From positions 1 to 8,495 of the forward strand of contig JASHVU010000496.1 of the NCBI GenBank assembly GCA_030044455.1: 8,495 bases of DNA, given 5' to 3'. How positions within the stretch are numbered: position 1 is the first letter of the stretch; every line of letters begins with the position of its first letter. This stretch comes from Acidobacteriaceae bacterium (GTDB lineage Bacteria; Acidobacteriota; Terriglobia; Terriglobales; Acidobacteriaceae). A model generated the notes under the pieces. The model was not told the DNA's origin, ran no database searches, and saw only the letters and a program-made list of their open reading frames with translations. Made by a program: the position numbers and the translations under genes. Shown in pieces: positions 1 to 5,593 of this stretch.

Positions 1-13
1 GAACGATCGCCCT

Positions 14-1498
14 ATGAAGAGTGTTGAACAAACGAGCGAAAGCAACGAACAAACCAGTCTCTACAGGCTGCTGCCTTCCGTCAACGATCTCCTGCTCGCT
101 CCCGAGTTTGCGGCCCTGCTCCAGATTCATTCGCATAGCGCGACCACAGAAGCTACCCGAGCCGTACTGAATCGCATACGTGACGAGATTGCCCACGGAA
201 AGCTGACCCGCGACAGTCTTGTCAACTGCGTGAGCAACGTCAATCGTGCAGTAGCTGAAGAACTCAACGCCAATAGGCGCTTTTCACTGCGACGTGTCAT
301 TAATGCAACGGGCATTATCCTTCACACCAATCTTGGACGCGCTCCTCTCAGCGCATCGGCCCTCGAGCGCATTGCCGAAACCGCGAAGGGATATTGCAAC
401 CTGGAGTTCAACTTGGAAAGCGGTGGACGGAGCCGGCGCGACGTTCATGTAGAGCAACTCATCCTGCGGTTGCTCGGGATTAGAGCCGGCGACGATCATA
501 CGGCTTCAGCCGCCGCGCTCGTGGTCAATAACTGTGCGGCCGCTACCTTCCTCGCACTCAATTCGCTTGCCGAGGGCGCTGAGGTTATCGTGTCTCGTGG
601 CGAGCTTGTCGAGATTGGCGGCGGCTTTCGTATCCCCGAGATACTTGCTAAGTCCGGCGCACGCATGCGTGAAGTTGGCACTACGAACCGTACACGGCTT
701 TCCGACTACGAGAGTGCGATCCGGCCCGAGACCGCGCTGATTCTTCGCGTTCACCAGTCCAATTTCAGCATGCACGGTTTCACCGAACGGCCAACCCTCG
801 ATGAGCTTGTCTCGCTGAGCCGGAGGAGAAATATTCCCGCATTCGAAGATCAGGGCACCGGCCTATGCATCTCCCTTGAAGATCTGGAACTCGGCTCTCA
901 GCCAACTCTGCCCGGAAGCTTTCGACTGGGCGCGGACCTGGTTGCCGCGAGTGGAGACAAGTTGCTTGGAGGTCCACAGTGCGGCCTTCTCGCCGGTCGA
1001 GTTGGCCTTATCGAGCGCATACGCACAAACCCCCTCCTGCGAACTTTCCGCGTCGACAAGTTGACCTACGCCGCACTGGAAGCAACGCTGATGGATTACG
1101 TGTCAGACACAACGGACTCGATTCCAATTGTCAAAATGCTCCGGACTTCCCCGACGGAAACAATGAAAAGATGCGAGCGAATTGCCGGGCGCGTCAACAG
1201 CACCAACCTTGCCGCGGATGTGATTCCCGTTTTCAGCCTGGTCGGCGGGGGCACCGCACCTGCGGCACGCTTGCCCAGTTCCGCTGTATCCCTTCGCCAC
1301 AAGGTGTTTCAGCCTCAGGCGCTGCTGCATATTCTGAGACAACTCAATCCGCCGGTCATCGGCCGCATGAACGAAGACAGAGTGTTGCTGGATCTTCGCA
1401 CGGTCGAACCAGAATTCGATGAAACGCTCGCTGCTTTGCTCCAACAGGCATCGCAAATCGACGGCGCGAGTCTTCATGACTCGCAAAGCCAGAAGTGA
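14..1498 (+). CDS. selA: L-seryl-tRNA(Sec) selenium transferase (SelA)
   Basis: SelA is a cytoplasmic PLP enzyme. It converts seryl-tRNA(Sec) to selenocysteinyl-tRNA(Sec) using selenophosphate. The 494-residue product is close to the usual length of about 460-470, with a slightly longer N-terminus. Family hallmarks are in order: the N-terminal helical tRNA-binding region (about 15-90), INATGIILHTNLGRAPLS (96-113), VSRGELVEIGGGFRIP (193-208), EVGTTNRT (220-227), and the PLP-lysine motif SGDKLLGGPQ with Lys316 as the probable Schiff-base residue. VIGRMNEDRVLLDLR lies near the C-terminus. The ATG at 14 is the first in frame. Only 13 bases precede it, with no stop and no visible ribosome binding site, so the true start could lie further left. 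The stop is 34 bp before the likely selB start, which suggests one operon. Identification is firm. Confidence 0.96.
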   Translation: MKSVEQTSESNEQTSLYRLLPSVNDLLLAPEFAALLQIHSHSATTEATRAVLNRIRDEIAHGKLTRDSLVNCVSNVNRAVAEELNANRRFSLRRVINATGIILHTNLGRAPLSASALERIAETAKGYCNLEFNLESGGRSRRDVHVEQLILRLLGIRAGDDHTASAAALVVNNCAAATFLALNSLAEGAEVIVSRGELVEIGGGFRIPEILAKSGARMREVGTTNRTRLSDYESAIRPETALILRVHQSNFSMHGFTERPTLDELVSLSRRRNIPAFEDQGTGLCISLEDLELGSQPTLPGSFRLGADLVAASGDKLLGGPQCGLLAGRVGLIERIRTNPLLRTFRVDKLTYAALEATLMDYVSDTTDSIPIVKMLRTSPTETMKRCERIAGRVNSTNLAADVIPVFSLVGGGTAPAARLPSSAVSLRHKVFQPQALLHILRQLNPPVIGRMNEDRVLLDLRTVEPEFDETLAALLQQASQIDGASLHDSQSQK

Positions 1499-1532
1499 GC
1501 ACTGCAACGCCTTCGTCGCAGCGCCTATCCAC

Positions 1533-3425
1533 ATGAGTATGCCGACTCAATCGATCGTCATCGGAACTGCCGGTCATATCGATCACGGCAAAACGGCGCT
1601 GGTGCGCGCACTTACCGGCGTGGACACGGACCGCCTGCCGGAAGAAAAACGCCGCGGCATCACCATCGACCTTGGCTTTGCATCTCTGGATGCGGTAGCA
1701 GCAGACAACTCCCCGCTGCGAATCAGTTTTGTCGACGTGCCCGGGCACAAGCTCTTCATCCGCAATATGCTGGCAGGAGCCGGATGCATTGACGCTGTCT
1801 TGCTGGTGGTCTCTGCTGAAGAAGGTATCAAGCCGCAAACCGAGGAACATCTCTCCATTTGCAGTCTGCTCGGGATTCGGCGAGGCCTGACGGCAATCAC
1901 CAAAGTCGATTCCGTGGATGCGGCCCGGCTCGAATCAGTCCGCTCCGAAATAAGCGCGTTTCTCCGCGGGACATTTCTTGACGGAAGTGTTTTCCCGGTG
2001 AGTGCGCGCACCGGTGCAGGGCTCGATGACCTTCGGCGCGAACTTTTATCGTTGGCATTGCAGCCAGTGGCTTACAACCGGGATCATCTAACGCGCCTGC
2101 CGATCGACCGCGCATTCGTGATGAAAGGATTTGGCACCATAGTCACTGGAACGCTGCTCTCCGGGTCAATCCGCATCGGAGATACCTTGATGCTCGAACC
2201 GGGCCGCCGTGCAGTGCGCGTAAGGGGACTCCAGACCCATGGCCGTCCGGAAGAAGTCGTTCATTCCGGCTCGCGTGTTGCTCTTAACCTTGCCGGCATT
2301 GATGTCTCCGAGGTGAGCAGGGGACAGACCCTGGTCCCTCCGGAAACGCTTCGTGCCGTGTCAATCGTTGACGTTGAAGCTATTCTGCTGCCCGGAGTCA
2401 GGAGTTTGAAACATCGCTCCCAGGTTCACTTTCATGCGTTCACTGCGGACACCCTTGCAACCATTTCGCTTTACGACTACACCCCAGTCGAGGCGGATAC
2501 TTGTCGCTTGATGCGACTCAAACTCCATTCCCCTCAAATCCTCGTGCCCGGCGACCGGTTCGTGTTGCGGCAATGTTCGCCGGCCGGTACCATCGGCGGC
2601 GGAATCGTGATAGATGCGCATCCGCTTCCCAACCTGAAAAAGAGAAAGTGCCTGGCATGGCTTGAAGCAATGTTGGACGCGTCACTGGAACAGCAGCTTT
2701 TTTTGCGCGTTGCCCGGCGCGGCACTAACGGCCTCACCGTGGGGGGACTCGCAGCGGAGACTGGACTCACGCAAGAAGCGCTGCTGCGATTCATCGGGTG
2801 CCAGTCAAGTCAAAATCAGATCGAATGCATCAACGGCGATCGCCTCGTTGAACGCGAGTTTCTGGAATCGGCGATCGAGAACATTGCCGCGCGTCTTCAG
2901 GCAGGTGCGAACCCTTTGGGTCTCAGACGTGCCGAGCTAAGAAGTCAAACCGGGTTGTGCAAAGAGGTTTTCGATTTTGCCATTGAGAAGCTTGCGCGAG
3001 AGCAAAAACTCCGATTAAATGGAGAACTCATCTACCCGGGTAATTCGGAATCAAAGACCGCAGCTCATGATCAACTTGAGTTGGCCGCGGTTGCGGCAGC
3101 CTATAACGCAGCCGGGCTGGCCGCACCCCAAGCCGCTGAAGTTGCGGCGAAACTGAACCTGTCAGAAGCCGAGATGCGCAGATTGATGACTTTGCTTCTC
3201 CGCGACAGGGTTCTGATCAAAATGGGGGCATATGCGTTGTATATTCACCAGGGCCCGCTCGCGCGTTTGAAGGCTCAAATCAGCGAATTGCACGGTCAGA
3301 CTCTCGATGTCGCCAGCTTCAAGCAAATCACGGGACTCTCCAGAAAATACACCATACCTTTACTGGAGTATCTCGATCGCGAGCGAGTCACCCGCAAAGT
3401 CGGGGAGCGGCGGATTGTACTTTGA
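1533..3425 (+). CDS. selB: Selenocysteine-specific translation elongation factor (SelB)
   Basis: SelB is a GTPase that brings Sec-tRNA(Sec) to ribosomes stalled at a UGA and binds the SECIS hairpin through C-terminal winged helices. From the ATG at 1533 it has 630 residues, near the usual length of about 610-640. Visible motifs are the P-loop GTAGHIDHGKT (11-21), the switch region RRGITIDLGF (40-49), DVPGH (68-72), TKVD (123-126), then an EF-Tu-like domain 2 (MKGFGTIVTGTLLSG). The C-terminal winged-helix end reads FKQITGLSRKYTIPLLEYLD. The start is uncertain: the frame opens at 1419, with other ATGs at 1476 (overlapping selA by 23 bp) and 1539. None has a clear ribosome binding site. I chose 1533 because the GTPase domain begins just after it. 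It follows selA and precedes a gene with an in-frame UGA, its likely substrate. Confidence 0.95.
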   Translation: MSMPTQSIVIGTAGHIDHGKTALVRALTGVDTDRLPEEKRRGITIDLGFASLDAVAADNSPLRISFVDVPGHKLFIRNMLAGAGCIDAVLLVVSAEEGIKPQTEEHLSICSLLGIRRGLTAITKVDSVDAARLESVRSEISAFLRGTFLDGSVFPVSARTGAGLDDLRRELLSLALQPVAYNRDHLTRLPIDRAFVMKGFGTIVTGTLLSGSIRIGDTLMLEPGRRAVRVRGLQTHGRPEEVVHSGSRVALNLAGIDVSEVSRGQTLVPPETLRAVSIVDVEAILLPGVRSLKHRSQVHFHAFTADTLATISLYDYTPVEADTCRLMRLKLHSPQILVPGDRFVLRQCSPAGTIGGGIVIDAHPLPNLKKRKCLAWLEAMLDASLEQQLFLRVARRGTNGLTVGGLAAETGLTQEALLRFIGCQSSQNQIECINGDRLVEREFLESAIENIAARLQAGANPLGLRRAELRSQTGLCKEVFDFAIEKLAREQKLRLNGELIYPGNSESKTAAHDQLELAAVAAAYNAAGLAAPQAAEVAAKLNLSEAEMRRLMTLLLRDRVLIKMGAYALYIHQGPLARLKAQISELHGQTLDVASFKQITGLSRKYTIPLLEYLDRERVTRKVGERRIVL

Positions 3426-3536
3426 GGCCTGTTAATACTGCTGAAATAGCATTCAAAGTGTGCTAATCTTTTTCCCAAACTTCGGCAACGGGAGATACCG
3501 GGAGCATCCGATGTCTTCCACCAATTCGCAGGGAAC
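3426..3536 (+). promoter_or_regulatory. selB to deiodinase-like gene spacer, possible weak promoter or terminator
   Basis: This is 111 bp of non-coding sequence, long enough for a separate promoter. CTGAAA (3441-3446) is spaced 17 bp from TAATCT (3464-3469), which has a TG one base upstream, but both boxes match the consensus poorly. The same stretch can form a weak TAGCA/TGCTA hairpin (3447-3451 with 3461-3465) followed by five T at 3469-3473, which could be a leaky terminator. Neither reading is strong. The downstream gene may simply be the third gene of the selA-selB operon. Confidence 0.25.
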
Positions 3537-3540
3537 GTGA
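3511..3540 (+). other. Possible 9-codon leader ORF overlapping the deiodinase-like start
   Basis: The ATG at 3511 has a GGAG motif (3501-3504) six bases upstream and encodes the nine residues MSSTNSQGT before a TGA at 3538-3540. That stop overlaps the proposed GTG start of the next gene as GTGA. The main gene's own candidate starts lack a well-placed ribosome binding site, since AGGGA at 3530-3534 is only two bases from the GTG. Translational coupling from this mini-ORF could therefore supply ribosomes. This rests on arrangement only, because the ORF is too short for a coding test. Confidence 0.3.
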
Positions 3541-4271
3541 AATTAACCTGGACAATGAAAAAGAAGACAAAACGCTGGTTGGGCGCATCGCTGGCAGGCC
3601 TCTTCTGCCTGTGGCTGGCGTTCGTGGCCTATGTTGACTGGGCCATGCGCCAGCCGCCAGAGGTCTTCGGCCAGATAATGGCGCGGATGCCCATGCCGGC
3701 ATACTTCCTCTTTCCATTCGAGACCATGTGGTCTGATGCTCGCAAGGGAACACTCAGCGCTGGTGACCTGGCGCCTGATTTTACGGTCGAGACGCTCGCT
3801 ACCAAGGCGCCTACTCAATTGTCGTCGCTGTGGGTGGCAAAGCCAGTCGTCCTGGTTTTCGGGAGTTATACCTGACCGCCTTTTCGGCGGGAGGTTCCCG
3901 CCCTGAACAAATTGTCAGAACAGTACAAGGGGAAGGTCGACTTCTACGCGGTCTATATCCTTGAGGCTCATCCCACCGACGTGTGGACAATGCAGAGCAA
4001 CGTAACCGACAAGGTGTTGTTCCGCAGCCCGCGCGACGAGGCGGAGCGCGCCGCCGTAGCGGGTACGTGTGTACGGAAGCTGGGAATCAAGTTTCCTGCG
4101 CTTGTAGATAGCTTCGACAACAAGGTGGAGAGAGCCTACACGGGCTGGCCCGACCGCCTCTATCTGATCGCGCCCCAAGGCCGCGTCCTCTATAAGAGCA
4201 AGCCCGGACCGTTCGGCTTTCACCCAGACGATCTGGCCGCTGCCATTCAGAAAACGGCCGGCAAACCCTGA
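3537..4271 (+). CDS. Deiodinase-like selenoprotein with in-frame UGA (Sec113), thioredoxin fold
   Basis: This is read as one 244-residue gene through a TGA at 3873-3875 decoded as selenocysteine. The frame is continuous (3873 minus 3537 is 112 codons) and both halves match one family. Residues 1-14 are Lys-rich, and about 15-34 form a single membrane anchor. GDLAPDF (76-82) opens the thioredoxin-like domain. VLVFGSYT-U-PPF (105-116) aligns with the deiodinase active site (GSCT-U-PSF in DIO1, GSAT-U-PPF in DIO2). YILEAHPTDVW (140-150) aligns with the family's EAHxxDGW segment, and RLYLIAPQGRVLYKSKPGPFGF matches the C-terminal deiodinase signature. Tyr111 replaces the Cys found two residues before Sec in DIO1. 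The only other Cys residues are Cys24 and Cys178. The anchor suggests membrane attachment with the catalytic domain probably outside the cytoplasm. Family membership is firm. Real deiodination, as opposed to another thiol, peroxide or dehalogenation reaction, is unknown. The GTG start is uncertain; an ATG at 3555 would make it Sec107. Confidence 0.9.
3873..3875 (+). other. In-frame UGA selenocysteine codon
   Basis: The TGA falls exactly where deiodinases carry catalytic selenocysteine, between GSYT and PPF. Coding similarity continues in the same frame for 132 residues afterwards, so neither a true stop nor a frameshift is needed. The next base is C, and UGA-C is generally a weak termination context. 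selA and selB immediately upstream supply two of the required decoding factors. Confidence 0.9.
3876..3907 (+). promoter_or_regulatory. Candidate bacterial SECIS element
   Basis: Directly after the TGA, GGCGGGA (3886-3892) pairs perfectly with TCCCGCC (3896-3902) around a GGT loop (3893-3895). TTC (3883-3885) can extend the stem with GAA (3905-3907) past a two-base CT bulge. The first loop G is 18 nt after the TGA. Bacterial SECIS elements are coding-region hairpins just 3' of the UGA with a conserved G at the start of a small apical loop (E. coli fdhF has GGU). The position, stem and loop all fit. A rival 5-bp hairpin, CCGCC (3876-3880) with GGCGG (3886-3890), shares one strand and cannot coexist with it. 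Confidence 0.8.
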
Positions 4272-4582
4272 TCGACCACACGGTACTTTCGGGTTCTCAT
4301 TCGATTCACACACAGTGGGCGCAACAAATCTGGTGCGATACACAGACCTTGTTTGAAATCAGTCCCCATAACGCTGCAACATCTTGCCACCCGTCTTAGC
4401 GAGATTCACCTGTTATTTCATTGTTGTCACTGCTGATTTGTCTGTTAACACCTGTCCATTCGTGCCATCGTCATCAAGAATGGGGCTTACTCTGTGCCAT
4501 TCTTGAATTCACAGGGCTAAACCGAGAGAACGGCGCCCGAGGAGAAGATGCCACGAGAAAAGTGGAAAACGAGAAGGATCGA
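4272..4582. other. Non-coding stretch after the deiodinase-like gene
   Basis: About 310 bp without a convincing gene. A frame is open from 4421, but residues 1-54 of it look non-coding and a well-placed start lies at 4583. I see no strong intrinsic terminator after the selenoprotein stop and no confident promoter boxes. The one clear structure is a 10-bp inverted repeat, listed separately. The stretch should hold the 3' end of the sel transcript and the promoter of the truncated gene downstream. Confidence 0.5.
4474..4506. repeat. Perfect 10-bp inverted repeat (stem-loop or operator)
   Basis: TCAAGAATGG (4474-4483) is the exact reverse complement of CCATTCTTGA (4497-4506), with a 13-base spacer. 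It ends 76 bp before the ATG of the Tat-signal fragment. No T-run follows on the + strand (GAATTC comes next), so it is a poor intrinsic terminator. It could be an operator for a dimeric regulator or a leader hairpin of the downstream gene. No function is assigned. Confidence 0.55.
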
Positions 4583-4900
4583 ATGGCTAGTCGAACCTGG
4601 GTTTTGAATCGTCGCAGGTTCCTGACTGGAATCACCTGCCTCGGAATGGCCGCACTCACAGACGAAGCTTTTGGCGCGCATTCGGAGCAATCCCGATGGA
4701 GCGGATTGCCAGAACGGCCGCGAGAAAAGCCACTGGATATGCGTAATATTGCCGATGCTTTCAGCGCCTATGTAATGGACCCGGCACATGGAGTGAACCG
4801 GCGTGGAAAGGATGGACGCCAGTTCTTCGCCTCCGCGCTCGAAAGCACTGAAGACGGCTTACTGTCGGCAATGCCGCTGCCTTCGAAGCCTGATGGAAGA
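4583..4900 (+). pseudogene. 5' fragment of a Tat-exported protein gene, truncated
   Basis: The ATG at 4583 has AGAAGGA (4572-4578) four bases upstream. The first 30 or so residues form a twin-arginine signal: NRRRFLTG, then a moderately hydrophobic stretch ending AFGA, a likely cleavage region. The mature part (MRNIADAFSAYV, then KDGRQFFASALESTEDGLLS) looks like real protein, but I do not recognise the family. From about residue 100 the frame continues to a TGA at 5375-5377, but everything after 4901 is antisense to tetR and reads as arginine/serine/proline-rich shadow sequence. The gene therefore seems to have lost its 3' part, probably by deletion or by arrival of the tetR module. The break is placed between about 4870 and 4900 by inference. 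A genuinely overlapping convergent gene is possible but unlikely. Confidence 0.6.
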
Positions 4901-5476
4901 TTAAAAGCTGCGCAAGAGGAAATCTTTGGCAGCTGCCAGCACCTTCTCTTGCGCGGAACTGTCAGGCAGCAAGCGCGCAATCTCAACGGCTCCGGTCATC
5001 GTGGAAAAAATCGCGAAGAACGCGCGCTCCTGGTCGGCAATTTGCCGGCCCGGCATAAAGGGAACCATCAGATCCCTGTATTTCACCAGCTCTGCGAGAA
5101 TCTGGCCTCTCATCCTCCTTCCTCCCCGAGCAAGCTCGGGGGCGAGTGCCGGCAGCGGGCAGCCGCGCTCAGGATGTTCGCAGTATTCCAGGCTCAAATA
5201 CGTCTTTACAATCGCCTTCCACGGCGGCTCGGATTGTTCCCGTGCGACCACCCCGGACAAGGTGTCGGCAATCTCCCGGAAAGAATCGCGCAACGCCTCG
5301 AGAAGCAGATCGTCCTTGCTCCCGAAGTGCTTGTAAAAGCCTCCGTGCGTCAGCCCGGCATCCCGCATCACGGCTGAAACCGCGGCTCCACTCAGGCCTT
5401 CGGCGCGAACGCGCCGGGAGGCATCTTTCACAATCTGCTGATGGATTTCCGCCTTATGTTCTGACCGATAGCGCAT
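4901..5476 (-). CDS. TetR/AcrR-family transcriptional repressor
   Basis: A 191-residue one-component regulator of normal TetR length. The N-terminal helix-turn-helix is clear: residues 31-57 include SAVMRDAGLTHGGFYKHFGSK (about 34-54), whose FYxHFxSKDDLL core is diagnostic. The C-terminal ligand-binding domain contains EYCEHPERGCPLPALAPEL (97-115), a segment shared by a TetR subgroup. Its Cys106, together with Cys99, could sense electrophiles or oxidants, but that is speculation. The ATG at 5474-5476 sits only five bases after a perfect TATAAT on the - strand and has no ribosome binding site, so the message may be leaderless. The gene is divergent from the membrane protein at 5594, with a palindrome between them. 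It probably represses that gene and possibly itself. The ligand is unknown. Confidence 0.92.
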   Translation of the reverse strand: MRYRSEHKAEIHQQIVKDASRRVRAEGLSGAAVSAVMRDAGLTHGGFYKHFGSKDDLLLEALRDSFREIADTLSGVVAREQSEPPWKAIVKTYLSLEYCEHPERGCPLPALAPELARGGRRMRGQILAELVKYRDLMVPFMPGRQIADQERAFFAIFSTMTGAVEIARLLPDSSAQEKVLAAAKDFLLRSF

Positions 5477-5481
5477 AACTG

Positions 5482-5487
5482 ATTATA
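5482..5487 (-). promoter_or_regulatory. -10 box of tetR (TATAAT)
   Basis: On the - strand the hexamer is a perfect TATAAT whose last base lies five bases before the tetR ATG. Transcription would normally begin about 6-8 bases downstream, essentially at the start codon, giving a leaderless mRNA. I find no good -35 box at 16-18 bp, so the match could be chance or the promoter could need an activator. Confidence 0.4.
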
Positions 5488-5532
5488 GGAACCCGACATT
5501 CATCCCCCGGCCCACAACATTCCTTCCGATAG

Positions 5533-5563
5533 TTGCAAAATCTGGAATCCATAGGATTATTAT
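5533..5563 (+). promoter_or_regulatory. Candidate promoter of the membrane-protein gene
   Basis: TTGCAA (5533-5538) could be a -35 box. It pairs with GATTAT (5555-5560) at a 16-bp spacing or TATTAT (5558-5563) at 19 bp. Either -10 choice lies inside or overlaps the palindrome at 5550-5575, as expected for a promoter blocked by TetR binding. Confidence 0.4.
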
Positions 5564-5575
5564 CATCATCCTATG
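5550..5575. promoter_or_regulatory. Candidate TetR operator, 26-bp palindrome
   Basis: CATAGGAT (5550-5557) and ATCCTATG (5568-5575) are exact reverse complements around a 10-bp AT-rich centre that is itself partly symmetric. It lies between the divergent tetR and membrane genes, on top of the likely -10 region of the membrane gene. Family knowledge: TetR dimers bind such palindromes in divergent spacers. The right arm includes the ATG at 5573, which argues that this ATG is not the real start of the membrane gene. Confidence 0.65.
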
Positions 5576-5593
5576 TTTGAAAGGGGAACTTCG

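Noticed and set aside
1356..1850. 164-codon open frame on the - strand across the selA-selB junction
   Set aside because: It is antisense to two recognised genes, and its translation is compositionally odd with no domain.
3426..3536. selC tRNA-Sec gene between selB and the selenoprotein gene
   Set aside because: I could not find a long acceptor or extra-arm fold, nor a tRNA T-loop sequence, in these 111 bases.
3873..3875. TGA as a true stop, making the gene a pseudogene or two separate genes
   Set aside because: The frame is identical on both sides, the deiodinase active site spans the TGA with Sec expected there, a SECIS-like hairpin follows, and selA-selB are adjacent.
3876..3902. GC-rich hairpin as an intrinsic terminator inside the gene
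   Set aside because: No T-run follows the stem, and the position and loop suit a SECIS element better.
3912..4271. Independent 119-residue gene starting at a TTG codon
   Set aside because: It is the C-terminal half of the selenoprotein: it lacks a ribosome binding site and starts in the middle of a thioredoxin-like domain.
4421..4582. N-terminal extension of the Tat-signal protein from 4421
   Set aside because: It starts at TTG without a ribosome binding site, contains the inverted repeat, and would place the Tat motif too far inside the protein.
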